Assembly (NCBI GenBank): GCA_015063395.1
Contig: SVUF01000003.1
Span: 1 to 43,948 of the forward strand
DNA length: 43,948 nucleotides
Reading direction: 5' to 3'
Source of the DNA: Oscillospiraceae bacterium
GTDB taxonomy: Bacteria; Bacillota; Clostridia; Oscillospirales; CAG-272
Of this stretch, positions 8,943 through 19,200 are shown piece after piece. The first letter of the stretch is position 1, and every line of letters begins with the position of its first letter. Below the pieces are notes generated by a model. It did not search any database and was not told the origin of the DNA. It worked only from the letters and a program-made list of their open reading frames with translations. The position numbers and the translations under genes were made by a program.

Positions 8943-9794
8943 ATGATTAATGAAGAAAAAATTATTGACTTACACACACACTCTTCCTTTTCAGACGGTT
9001 CAATGACCCCCGAGGAGCTTTTGTGCCATGCTCATGAAAAAGGCATTTCCGCCATAGCCCTTACTGACCACGACACCGTTTCGGGAATTAAAGATGCATC
9101 AGTTGCCGCCTTGAAATACGGCGTTGAGCTTGTACCCGGAGTTGAGATTTCTTCGGAATCCGTATCACAGGTTCACGTTTTAGGTTTATTCATCAACACC
9201 GAGTCCCAAGCCCTTCTTGATCTTTTCAAATCACAGCAGGAAGAAAGACTCATTTCCAACAAAAAATACATTTCAGTTCTTGCAGAGCATGGATTTCCGA
9301 TCACCGAGGAGGAGGTCAAAAGGGTTGCTCCCCACGGAGGCGTTGGACGTGCCCATTATGCCAAGATCATGATGGATCACGGCTGGGTATCATCTGTTGC
9401 CGAGGCTTTTGACAAATATCTGGGCGTGGGCATGTCCTGTTATGTTAAACGAATGGTAATTACTCCCGAGGAAGCAATTGAGTGTATACACAAGGCGGGA
9501 GGACTTGCTTTTTTTGCCCATCCTTACCAAACCAAGCTTGACTACAAGGGTATCTACGACCTTGCAAAGCACCTTAAGAACTGCGGACTTGACGGAATTG
9601 AAGGCTATTACAGTGAATATTCCCCCGAAATGCACAAAACCTTTATGGACATGGCAGATGATCTTTCCCTTCTTGTTTCAGGGGGAAGCGACTACCACGC
9701 CCTTATGAAGCCCCACCTTGAGATCGGTGTCGGCAGAGGAAACCTGAAGGTGCCTTATTCGGTGCTTGAAAAAATCAAAGCTGCGTTGAAATAA
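8943..9794 (+). CDS. PHP domain metal-dependent phosphoesterase (YciV/RNase AM-like)
   Basis: IDLHTHSSFSDGSMTPEEL, LTDHDTVSG, FFAHPYQT, GGSDYHA. Confidence 0.9.
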   Translation: MINEEKIIDLHTHSSFSDGSMTPEELLCHAHEKGISAIALTDHDTVSGIKDASVAALKYGVELVPGVEISSESVSQVHVLGLFINTESQALLDLFKSQQEERLISNKKYISVLAEHGFPITEEEVKRVAPHGGVGRAHYAKIMMDHGWVSSVAEAFDKYLGVGMSCYVKRMVITPEEAIECIHKAGGLAFFAHPYQTKLDYKGIYDLAKHLKNCGLDGIEGYYSEYSPEMHKTFMDMADDLSLLVSGGSDYHALMKPHLEIGVGRGNLKVPYSVLEKIKAALK

Positions 9795-9839
9795 ATATAA
9801 TCAGTATATAATTGCAATACGAAAGAAAGGAATTATCGT

Positions 9840-12350
9840 TTGAAAAAAGAAAAATTCAGAATCGGCGGTATGACCTGCGCCGCCTGCGTCTCATCAGTTG
9901 AAAAGGCAGTCTCCTCCCTTAAAGGTGTCACAAAAGCAAGTGTAAGCCTTATGACCAACTGTCTTGATATCGAATATGACGAAGGTCTTCTCACTCCTCG
10001 TGATATTATCAAGGCAGTAAAAAATAAGGGATATACCGCTGAAGAATATGACTCAAGAAAAAGAGATGACTCCACGGAAAGTGCCGACAAAATGAAGCTG
10101 CGGCTTATTGTTTCCCTTGTTTTTCTCTTCCCTCTTATGTACATTGCCATGGGCAGTATGGCAGGACTTCCTTTGCCCAAGGCTTTAACCCAAAATTTCG
10201 CCCTTTTCGGAGCATTACAGTTTATTCTCTGCGCTCCTGTTGTAATTATAAACTATAAGTTTTTCACCGTAGGCTTCAAAAGACTTATAAAGCTTGATCC
10301 AAACATGGATTCCCTTATAGCCACAGGCTCGGGAGCTTCCATTTTATATTCAGCCTATGCCTACTATAAAATTCTGACATCATCAACTCATGATTATCAT
10401 TTATACATTGATTCAGCCGCAATGATCCTCACCCTCATAACCTTGGGTAAATTTCTTGAGGCAAGAGCAAGACGCAAGACCTCGGGGGCATTACACAATA
10501 TTGCCAGTCTTGCTCCCGAATTTGCAACCGTCCTTAGAAACGGCGAGGAGCTGAATATCCCCACAGCTGACATCATGATCGGTGACACGGTCATTATGCG
10601 TCCCGGGCAAAACCTTCCCGCTGACGGAGTGATCACAAAAGGACACGCCTCCCTTAACGTTTCCGTCATCACCGGCGAAAGCCTTCCTGTTGATCTGTCA
10701 GTCGGAGACCTTGTAAGCGCAGGAACAACCAATCTTAATTCCTCCTTTGAATTCAAGGTAACCGAAAAGGGCGAGATGACCACCCTTGGAAAAATGATCG
10801 CATTAGTAGAAGACGCAGCCGCTTCAAAGGCACCAATCGCACGGCTTGCCGACAAGGTGGCATCGATCTTTGTTCCAACAGTTATCGGAATTGCTTTTAT
10901 AACCTCAATTATTTGGTTTTTTATAACGTCAAACCTTGAAACCGCACTTTCCGTTGGTATAACAGTGCTTGTAATCGCCTGCCCCTGCTCTCTCGGTCTT
11001 GCAACTCCAACTGCCATAATGGCAGGTACGGGACGCGGCGCCGAATTTGGAGTGCTTTTCCGTTCAGCCGAGGCGCTTGAAACACTTGGCAAGTCGGACT
11101 GTGTCATTCTTGACAAAACAGGTACAATTACAAGCGGCGTTCTTACAGTTAATCACGTTATTCCGCAAAGCGATTCTCTCACCGAAGATCATATAATTCC
11201 TAAAAAAGAGAAAAGTGAACAGCTTCTTGCCATCTCCGCCGCCTTGGAATCCCGTTCCGAGCATCCAATCGCCAGAGCCATTTGCAAAAATGCAGAGGAA
11301 CTTGGGCTTAAACTTCCGGAGATCAACAGTGAAATCACTGCCATGCCCGGTTACGGAATCAAAGGAACTATCAATTCTGACGAATACGTCATCGGAAACA
11401 GCGCAATATGCAAAAATATTCAAATTCCCGCAGAGACACAGAAAATAATAAACACTCTCGAAGCATCGGGAAGTACCGTTGTGAGAATTACCAAAAACAA
11501 TGAATTTATAGGCTTTATCGCTCTTTCAGACCGAATTCGTACAGATAGCCCTGAGGCTATAAAATTCATGAAGGAAAACGGCATCACTCCAATTATGATC
11601 ACCGGTGATAACCAGGGAGCCGCCTCCGAGGTTGCGCGATCAGTCGGGATCACCTCCTTCACCGCAGAAGCTAAGCCCGATGACAAGGAGCTTGCTGTCA
11701 AAAAGCTGAAAACAGCGGGACACACTGTCGTAATGATCGGTGACGGAGTAAACGACGCTCCTGCCCTTGCCTGTGCTGACATTGGAGTTGCCATCGGATC
11801 AGGAACCGATATAGCCATTGAAAACTCCGATGTTGTCCTCATTGGAGGACGTCTTGGGGATTTCTGCAACGCATTGACAGTCTCAAAAAAGACCATGCAG
11901 ATCATCCGCCAAAATCTTTTCTGGGCATTTTTCTACAATAGCATTGGAATCCTTCTTGCAACCTTCAATCTTGCAAGTCCCATGATCGCTTCTGCTGCCA
12001 TGAGCCTCAGCTCCCTGTGTGTTGTCTCAAACGCATTGAGACTTCGTAAAATCAAGCTCGAAAAAGTATCAGCAGAGGTAAATCACGCGGCAAGCCCTCA
12101 ACACAAAAACGCTATTAATAATAATATAAAGGAGATATCCACAATGAAAAAAGAAATCGTTATTGACGGAATGATGTGCATGCACTGCTCAGGCAGAGTT
12201 GAAAAGGCTCTCAATGCCATTGACGGTGTTGAAGCAAAGGTCGATCTTGAAAAGAAGACCGCTTATGTCACCTGCCCCGACACACTTGATACCGCAGTAC
12301 TCACAAAAACCGTAACTGATGCAGGATATACGGTTATAAGCATCAACTGA
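9840..12350 (+). CDS. copA: Copper-translocating P-type ATPase with N-terminal HMA and fused C-terminal CopZ-like HMA domain
   Basis: TTG start after AAAGGA. GGMTCAACVSSVEKAV, TGE(S), CPC motif (VIACPCSLGLATP), DKTGTIT, GDGVNDAPAL, C-terminal GMMCMHCSGRVEKAL. Confidence 0.95.
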   Translation: MKKEKFRIGGMTCAACVSSVEKAVSSLKGVTKASVSLMTNCLDIEYDEGLLTPRDIIKAVKNKGYTAEEYDSRKRDDSTESADKMKLRLIVSLVFLFPLMYIAMGSMAGLPLPKALTQNFALFGALQFILCAPVVIINYKFFTVGFKRLIKLDPNMDSLIATGSGASILYSAYAYYKILTSSTHDYHLYIDSAAMILTLITLGKFLEARARRKTSGALHNIASLAPEFATVLRNGEELNIPTADIMIGDTVIMRPGQNLPADGVITKGHASLNVSVITGESLPVDLSVGDLVSAGTTNLNSSFEFKVTEKGEMTTLGKMIALVEDAAASKAPIARLADKVASIFVPTVIGIAFITSIIWFFITSNLETALSVGITVLVIACPCSLGLATPTAIMAGTGRGAEFGVLFRSAEALETLGKSDCVILDKTGTITSGVLTVNHVIPQSDSLTEDHIIPKKEKSEQLLAISAALESRSEHPIARAICKNAEELGLKLPEINSEITAMPGYGIKGTINSDEYVIGNSAICKNIQIPAETQKIINTLEASGSTVVRITKNNEFIGFIALSDRIRTDSPEAIKFMKENGITPIMITGDNQGAASEVARSVGITSFTAEAKPDDKELAVKKLKTAGHTVVMIGDGVNDAPALACADIGVAIGSGTDIAIENSDVVLIGGRLGDFCNALTVSKKTMQIIRQNLFWAFFYNSIGILLATFNLASPMIASAAMSLSSLCVVSNALRLRKIKLEKVSAEVNHAASPQHKNAINNNIKEISTMKKEIVIDGMMCMHCSGRVEKALNAIDGVEAKVDLEKKTAYVTCPDTLDTAVLTKTVTDAGYTVISIN
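12144..12350 (+). CDS. Putative independently initiated CopZ-like copper chaperone (68 aa) nested in frame inside copA
   Basis: In-frame ATG at 12144 preceded by AAAGGAG (12128-12134) with 9-nt spacing; product MKKEIVIDGMMCMHCSGRVEKAL...GYTVISIN is a complete HMA fold. Confidence 0.6.
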   Translation: MKKEIVIDGMMCMHCSGRVEKALNAIDGVEAKVDLEKKTAYVTCPDTLDTAVLTKTVTDAGYTVISIN

Positions 12351-12828
12351 GTATTTTGTAATCCACAAGTCCAAAAAGCTCTGTTTTCCCAAGCTTTATA
12401 CGGGGAGTATCCTGTGATTTTTCAATCAAACAGACTGTCTTTTCTTTCCACAGAAAATACGGTCTGTTTTTTCTTTTCGGCATGCCCAAATGCATATAGA
12501 GAGGCACTATATTGCCCATTTTATCAAGAGTTATGGGTATATATTCAAACAATACAAGCTCATTGCCTTCAAATCCACCCATTAGAATCACAAAGGAAAA
12601 ACACTCACCATCAGCAAAGGTTACATGAAAATCTCCGTATGCCCTGCCCCTTTTTCGCTTTATCAGCCTTTCTGTGATTCTTTTTCCAAAGGCATTTTCA
12701 AAGTAAAACGCCACATCTCCTTGAAGCTCATCAATTACCGTCTGTATTTTTTCGTTCTCCACAATCGGATATTCGATCTCATATCCGATTCCATTTCCAA
12801 ATCCCAATACTGTATTTTTCGTAAACAA
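12343..12828 (-). CDS. Hypothetical protein (161 aa), TTG start
   Basis: ORF with SD AAGGGGTGA 5' of TTG at 12828; 8-nt convergent overlap with copA. Confidence 0.55.
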   Translation of the reverse strand: MFTKNTVLGFGNGIGYEIEYPIVENEKIQTVIDELQGDVAFYFENAFGKRITERLIKRKRGRAYGDFHVTFADGECFSFVILMGGFEGNELVLFEYIPITLDKMGNIVPLYMHLGMPKRKNRPYFLWKEKTVCLIEKSQDTPRIKLGKTELFGLVDYKILS

Positions 12829-12834
12829 AAAATC

Positions 12835-12864
12835 ACCCCTTACGCCAATATATGCGCAAGGGGT
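12835..12864 (-). terminator. Terminator-like hairpin after 12879..13691; 3' arm overlaps the SD of 12343..12828
   Basis: Reverse strand ACCCCTTGCGC...GCGTAAGGGGT followed by GATTTTTTG. Confidence 0.6.
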
Positions 12865-12878
12865 ATTTTATGCCCAAA

Positions 12879-13691
12879 TTACAGGGTTATTACAAGACAT
12901 CCCACAAGAAGCATGATCACCGTCATAATCACGATCACCGCAGCCTCAATGTAAGTGGTCTTTCTGTCAAAGTATTTTTTATAAAAAGTATAGCAAATTC
13001 CAAAGGATATGGCAGAAAAGATCATCAACATACCAATAATATTGGAAAGACCGATATTTTGAGCTCCCGCGCCCTCTCCTGAAATCGCTCCAAGCACCAT
13101 CATTATAAATACAGGTGAAATCACCGCGAACATATACCTGTATTTATTAGAGATCACTCCAATCGCCGTCAAAGCAATATTCAAAAGGAACACCGTCACA
13201 ACAATTCTTATATCCAAAAAAAGCAATGAAAAGCTCAAAGAGGTTATCATCATGGCAGTTTTCTTTTTGAAAATATTGGAGAAGCAATCATATATTACCC
13301 CTCTGAAAAAAAGCTCATATCCAATTGCCGACATAAATACAGCCGCCCATAAAACAGGATTTCCAAGCCCCTCCCAAAGGAAAGCTATATCGTATCCAAG
13401 CCCGCTTACAGTGACAAGATAGTCCCCCAAAAAGATCAACGGAATTGCCAAAAGAAGCCACGCCGAAAAAATGAAGGAGCAATATGTCACTTTACCCTTA
13501 TATCCGAGCTTCTTTTCTTTATCTTCAAATTGCGGCACCTTACAGATCAGCGAAAAAACTGTCATTACCACCGATGTTCCTATAAAAAACCAGAGCTCAT
13601 AAAAATCAAAGAGCCTTGACACAAGCAACAGTGACATGGATAAAATATAAATGATCAGTGCGCTGTAGAGTTTCTTTTTATTGGTGTTCAT
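12879..13691 (-). CDS. CPBP-like polytopic membrane protein with degenerate active-site motifs
   Basis: Multiple TM segments; YELFFRGVIYDCF resembles the CPBP EExxxR motif; expected FxxxH not evident. Confidence 0.55.
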   Translation of the reverse strand: MNTNKKKLYSALIIYILSMSLLLVSRLFDFYELWFFIGTSVVMTVFSLICKVPQFEDKEKKLGYKGKVTYCSFIFSAWLLLAIPLIFLGDYLVTVSGLGYDIAFLWEGLGNPVLWAAVFMSAIGYELFFRGVIYDCFSNIFKKKTAMMITSLSFSLLFLDIRIVVTVFLLNIALTAIGVISNKYRYMFAVISPVFIMMVLGAISGEGAGAQNIGLSNIIGMLMIFSAISFGICYTFYKKYFDRKTTYIEAAVIVIMTVIMLLVGCLVITL

Positions 13692-13711
13692 TATTAATCC
13701 TCTTATTCTAA

Positions 13712-13752
13712 AAAGAAACGACCTGCCCTGAGGACAAGTCGTTGTTTCTTTA
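13712..13752 (-). terminator. Terminator after rplA
   Basis: AAAGAAACaACGAC...GTCGTTTCTTTTT on the reverse strand. Confidence 0.7.
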
Positions 13753-13756
13753 AATA

Positions 13757-14455
13757 TTAGCCAAGCTTTGCTGTATTAACCTTGATTCCGGGGCCCATTG
13801 TAGAAGCAACAACACAGCTCTTGATGTACTGTCCCTTTGCTGCAGCGGGCTTTGCCTTGATGATGGCAGTGAGAAGTGTTGTGAAGTTTTCACCAAGCTT
13901 CTCAGCTCCGAAGGAAGCCTTACCGATGGGGCAGTGGATGATGTTTGTCTTTGTGTTGTCAAGACGGTACTCAATCTTACCTGCCTTAACTTCCTTGATT
14001 GCCCTTGCTACGTCAGGAGATACTGTTCCTGCCTTGGGGTTAGGCATAAGTCCCTTAGGTCCGAGGATCTTACCGAGACGTCCGAGCATACCCATCATGT
14101 CAGGAGAAGCGATGATTACGTCGAATTCGAACCAGTTTTCCTTCTGAATTCTTTCGATGTATTCCTCTGCGCCTGCATAATCTGCACCTGCGTCGAGAGC
14201 CTGCTGAACCTTGTCGCCCTTTGTGATACAAAGAACTCTGATGGTCTTACCTGTACCGTTGGGAAGAACTACTGCTCCTCTTACCTGCTGGTCAGCATGA
14301 CGTGAGTCAACGCCGAGACGTACGTGTACCTCGATTGTTTCGTCAAACTTAGCCTTTGCTGTCTGGCAAACCAGTGCAAGAGCCTCGTTCTGCTCATATA
14401 CCTTTGTTTTATCAACAAGCTTTGCGCTGTCAAGATATTTCTTTCCCTTTTTCAT
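13757..14455 (-). CDS. rplA: 50S ribosomal protein L1
   Basis: [20 protein letters not shown]..., [26 protein letters not shown]. Confidence 0.97.
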   Translation of the reverse strand: MKKGKKYLDSAKLVDKTKVYEQNEALALVCQTAKAKFDETIEVHVRLGVDSRHADQQVRGAVVLPNGTGKTIRVLCITKGDKVQQALDAGADYAGAEEYIERIQKENWFEFDVIIASPDMMGMLGRLGKILGPKGLMPNPKAGTVSPDVARAIKEVKAGKIEYRLDNTKTNIIHCPIGKASFGAEKLGENFTTLLTAIIKAKPAAAKGQYIKSCVVASTMGPGIKVNTAKLG

Positions 14456-14471
14456 CTCTCAATACCCCCTA

Positions 14472-14897
14472 TTATTCTTCAACAGTGATACCCATGCTGC
14501 GTGCTGTTCCCGCAACCATGCTCATTGCTGCTTCGAGTGATGCTGCGTTAAGGTCGGGCATCTTCATCTCAGCGATTTCCTTAACCTGTGCCTTTGTAAG
14601 CTTACCAACCTTTGTCTTGTTGGGCTTTGCAGATGCAGACTGAAGTCCGAGCGCCTTCTTTATAAGAACAGGTGCAGGAGGAGTCTTTGTGATGAATGTG
14701 AATGAACGGTCAGCATATACTGTGATTACTACAGGAATTACAAGACCGATCTGTGACTTTGTTCTTTCGTTAAAATCCTTTGTGAAGTTAGGAATTGAAA
14801 CTCCATACTGTCCAAGTGCAGGACCTACAGGGGGAGCAGGAGTTGCTTTACCTGCGGGAAGCTGAAGTTTAATATAACCTTGAATTTTCTTAGCCAT
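14472..14897 (-). CDS. rplK: 50S ribosomal protein L11
   Basis: [27 protein letters not shown]...GTARSMGI. Confidence 0.97.
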   Translation of the reverse strand: MAKKIQGYIKLQLPAGKATPAPPVGPALGQYGVSIPNFTKDFNERTKSQIGLVIPVVITVYADRSFTFITKTPPAPVLIKKALGLQSASAKPNKTKVGKLTKAQVKEIAEMKMPDLNAASLEAAMSMVAGTARSMGITVEE

Positions 14898-14989
14898 TTT
14901 ATTACCTCCAATGTGGTTAATTTTGCGAGGGAATCAATATTTTCCCCCTCCCACAAGTGCGTTTTTGCTCACGCACGAGAGCATTTAAT

Positions 14990-15520
14990 TTAATATGTGA
15001 TTTTTTCGACGTCTGTTGCGTCAACTTCGAGGGGTGTGGGTCTTCCAAGCATGGAAACCATTACAACCACTCTCTTCTTATCATCCGATATGGACGCTAC
15101 TACGCCCTGGTGATCGGTTGATATGATCTTAACTTCGTCTCCAACCTCAAATGAAAGAGATACTACCTTGGTCTCAATTCCCATAGCCTCAACCTCTTTG
15201 TCTGTGAGGGGGACGGGCTTTGACCCGGGACCAACAAATCCTGTAACACCTGTAATGTTTCTTACAACGTGCCATGTTGCATCGCTCATTTCCATTTTTA
15301 CAAGTACGTAGCAGGGGAAGATCTTTTCTTCCTTTTCCTTCTCAACTCCTCCGCCGACTTCTACTGTTGTCATAAGGGGAATTCTTACTTCGAAAATGAC
15401 GTTCTGCAATCCTCTGTTTTCAATCATCTTTTCAAGATTGGTCTTGACTTTGTTCTCGTACCCTGAATATGTGTGTACAACATACCAACGGGGACCGAGG
15501 TTTTCAAAATTATCTGCCAT
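14990..15520 (-). CDS. nusG: Transcription termination/antitermination protein NusG
   Basis: PRWYVVHTYSGYENKVKTNLE...VRNITGVTGFVGPGSKPVPLT, KOW domain. Confidence 0.97.
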   Translation of the reverse strand: MADNFENLGPRWYVVHTYSGYENKVKTNLEKMIENRGLQNVIFEVRIPLMTTVEVGGGVEKEKEEKIFPCYVLVKMEMSDATWHVVRNITGVTGFVGPGSKPVPLTDKEVEAMGIETKVVSLSFEVGDEVKIISTDHQGVVASISDDKKRVVVMVSMLGRPTPLEVDATDVEKITY

Positions 15521-15541
15521 AACTCTACCCTTTCAAGGAGA

Positions 15542-15850
15542 TCAATACAGATCTATGATGTGTGTGATAAGCCAGTTGAAGCCCATATCAAACAAACCAA
15601 ATGCTACACCAACAATTACAAGAACCACTAATACAAGCAATGAGTTTTTGGTTGTTGCTGTTTTTCCTGCCCAAGTTACCTTGCTCAACTCGCTCTTGCT
15701 GCCTTTGAAAAGCTTAACAAGCTTGCTGAACCAGCCTTCCTTCTTTACCTTGGCAGGTTTAACTTCTTTTGCTTCGGGCTTTTCATTGCCCTTTTTGCTT
15801 TCCGCAACCTCAGAAGTCAGTTCGCTTTCTTTTTTCTTGTTCTCAGCCAT
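15542..15850 (-). CDS. secE: Preprotein translocase subunit SecE
   Basis: C-terminal SecE TM segment, position between rpmG and nusG. Confidence 0.9.
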   Translation of the reverse strand: MAENKKKESELTSEVAESKKGNEKPEAKEVKPAKVKKEGWFSKLVKLFKGSKSELSKVTWAGKTATTKNSLLVLVVLVIVGVAFGLFDMGFNWLITHIIDLY

Positions 15851-15861
15851 AACTTTTCTCC

Positions 15862-16011
15862 TTACTTAGATTCCTTATGAAGAGTGTGCTTACGACAAAA
15901 ACGGCAATACTTGTTCATTTCAAGTCTGTCGGGGTCGTTTTTCTTGTTCTTCTTGGTCTCGTAGTTGCGCTGTTTGCACTCGCTGCAAACCATTGTGATT
16001 TTGACTCTCAT
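15862..16011 (-). CDS. rpmG: 50S ribosomal protein L33
   Basis: [49 protein letters not shown] (49 aa). Confidence 0.96.
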   Translation of the reverse strand: MRVKITMVCSECKQRNYETKKNKKNDPDRLEMNKYCRFCRKHTLHKESK

Positions 16012-16121
16012 TTCGGCACCTCCTGATAAATTTGATCGTTTTTGACGACCATAGAATATTACCTCCCTCTTCGGCAATTATTTTGACATAAAAACAAAAC
16101 CCTCGCCGCAGAGGTAGATTG

Positions 16122-16150
16122 ATTCTATCACATTTCCACCTCTTTGTCAA
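16122..16150 (-). promoter_or_regulatory. Sigma-A promoter for rpmG-secE-nusG
   Basis: TTGACA-17 nt-TAGAAT with extended -10 TG. Confidence 0.7.
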
Positions 16151-16218
16151 GGGCTTTTTTGAATATTTTTCAGTTTTTTTCTTACTTTTTAAGCATTATC
16201 GGTAATATTTCTCCGATT

Positions 16219-19200
16219 TTACTTAACATCCTTGAAGAACGCCGCCACTGTCCAGTCAGCGTGGTCGTTTGTGTTTCCGCCATATGTTCCCTCATAGGCA
16301 TAGAGCTTTATTTCCTCAGCACCCTTAGGAATATCAATGTCAAATATATAGTGCTGACCGATCTTTATAAGGGACGAGCTGTCAACAAGCTCTCCGTCGA
16401 TATAGACAAAGAACATCATTGTATTCATTCCCGACATTTCAAGGTCGCATCCCGCAACAGCAAGGAATTTTTCCGCACCCTTGGGAATATCCATTACAAT
16501 TTCCGAGTTTGCGTGAGTTCCGATTCCATGGCTGAATTTCTTACCCGCAAGTGTCAGGGGATTTCCGTTTACGGATTTATCCTTCTTGATGCTTCCCCAA
16601 CCTATTGTTGCAGTTTTCCATTCTATATCCGTTGCAAATGTATCAACGGTCTTTTCCGACCAGAATATAAACTCCTCGGATATCTCCGCATAGCATACTC
16701 CCTCATAGGCAAGGTACGCCTTGAGTGTCATATAGTAGCCGTCATATTCAGGAACGGTAAATTCCTCGATCTTTACCGCATCCTTAAATTCGGAGCCTGC
16801 GCCGATGGATACATATACCGAAGGCTTATCAAATGGGCTTGCGGTAAACTCAACCTCCACGCCCTCTCCTGCGGTTATTACCTTGCAGGTCTTGCTTGAG
16901 AATGTTAAGGTGGGCTCAACATCATAGTTTGACATACTTCCGAGGTTATAAACATTTTTATATCCAAGCTTGATCATTGCTTCAACCGCCTGTGTCGAAC
17001 GCTTTGCCGCCGAGCAATATACGATCACCGCCTGCTCCTTATTGGCAACAAGCTTTTCAACATCGGTAGCAATTTTTGAATAATCAAGGTTCAGCGCACC
17101 CTCGATGTGACCTCTTGCATATTCCTCGGGAGTTCTTACATCAAGAAGAACCGCACCCTTGGAAACAAGATGCTTTGCGCCCATGGGTCCGATACCGTAA
17201 TCGGAATTTGAAGCATATGCAACCTCACATTCGGTATTCTTACAAAGAGGCACATTACCCTTCCAAAGATATGCGCATACCCTTCCTTCAAAGCTTTTTC
17301 CTGCATTAAAGGTTGCCTTTACAGTTTGTGCCTTTTTAGCACCTACCTCCAAGGTCTTAAATTCAAGCAATGCTCCGTTTTTGTCCTCAAGAGCAAATAT
17401 TACACTTGCGCCCGCAGAAAGAGAGATGGCATTTACGGAAACCTCAAGCTCTTCTCCGTTATAGTCAATTTTAGGATTGCCGAGACTGCTCTTTGTAACC
17501 TTCATGGAAAGAGCAACACCCTCAACATTTACACTGTCACTGCTGCCCAGACTGTCAACAACAGTCCACTTTACATAAGCTGTTGTGGGAATATCACTGG
17601 AATATGTAAAGGTCAAAAGCTTGTCGACCTTCTGCTCTCCTCCGCCCTTAACGCTAAAGGACTTCTGCACCTTGCCGCCTATGATCAGCTCGATTTTGAT
17701 ATTGGCGGAATAGCTTCCTATGGGAAGGTACAGTGTTCTCTCGTTTTGATCGCATGGTGTTGACAGAAGCATATATGCACCCTTGCCTCGAACACCTATG
17801 CCCGACGTAGAGGTCTTTACAGGCGTGCTTCCGTTACCGTTGGTCCAGCTGTATGTCGCCGCCGCATTTCCGTAGGTACAGTATGAGCCCTCATAGCTGA
17901 GCTGGATCTCTCCCGAACCGTTTCTCATTTTGGTAGTTTCGGTATCTCCGAAATGCACCCAATCGTATTTTCCAAGTGTTGTAAGGTTTATAAGCTTCGG
18001 CTTGCCTTCAAGCTTTGCCTCAAACACAGGGGTGGAGCCGTCCTCCACAAAAATGTCATTCTTTTCGTCCTCAAGGGGTATATCAATTCCCTCGGCGCTT
18101 AAAACAACAGTACCGTGAGCAGGGATCGTTACCTTATATGTTTCTCCCACGGGAATATCCGAATGTGACCAAAGATCGCGAAGCTTTACTACGTTTTTAA
18201 GACCAAGATCCTCAAAGGAAACAACAACGGTTTTGCTTTCGTTGCTTCTGTTGAGAAGGGCGATGGCTTTCTTTCCGGAGTCGGCAGAGCCAAGATCCTT
18301 TGTCCACGCTTCAACATCTCCGTATGTTTTAGCAACCGTTGCCTGAATACATGCAGGATCCTGATTCAGCGCTATAAGCTCTGCATTGGATATGATGGAA
18401 AGAGTTTCATCGGAAATACTGTTGAGGTCCATTCCGAGCATAAGAGGTGTTGACATCATGCACCACATGGAAAAGTGGGATTTATCCTCCTCATATGTCA
18501 TACCGTTTCCGACCTGCATCATATCAAGGTCATTTACATGACCCGGAGTGGTATATTTTGCAAGGGATTTGATATTGTCAAGCTGTTCAAGAACTGCGCC
18601 GAAATTGTTGAAGATATCTCCGCCCGTTCTCCATGAGTCCGCAACATCAGTTACCCATTCTCCCGGGAATGACCAACAGCATACATTGTATATCTTGTCG
18701 TCTCCCGTTTCCTTTTCAATTTCTTTTACTATATTTCCTATAGCCGTATATCTCTGCTGCTTTGAAAGTCCCTGACGGATACCTCCGCACCAGTCTACCT
18801 TGATGAAGTCATAGCCCCATTCAATAAGATAACGGCGAAGGTCCTCTTCGTCATGCCCGTAAAGTCCTACGTTAAAGTTGTTGACCTCGTTATCGGAAGC
18901 CCAACCGCAAGTATACGAGCCTGCGTCGGTATAGATACCTGCATAGAAGCCCATATCGTGAAGGGTATCTGCAAGAGCCTTCATTCCCGATGGAAATCTT
19001 GTTGTATTGATGTTTACAAGTCCGTCCTCGCCTCTGCCGTTCTGCCAACCGTCATCAACGTTGACAAAAACATAGCCAAGCTCCTGCAGTCCAAGCTCCT
19101 TGAGCTTTATTGCCTGTGAAAGTATGGATTCTTCTGTTATATCTGTTCTGTAAGCATTCCATGATGCCCAGCCCATGATCGGTGTTTTCCTTGAGTTCAC

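Noticed and set aside
10397-11116. 239-aa minus-strand ORF (and 11420..11905) inside copA
   Set aside because: Antisense to conserved P-type ATPase motifs; no RBS or family resemblance.
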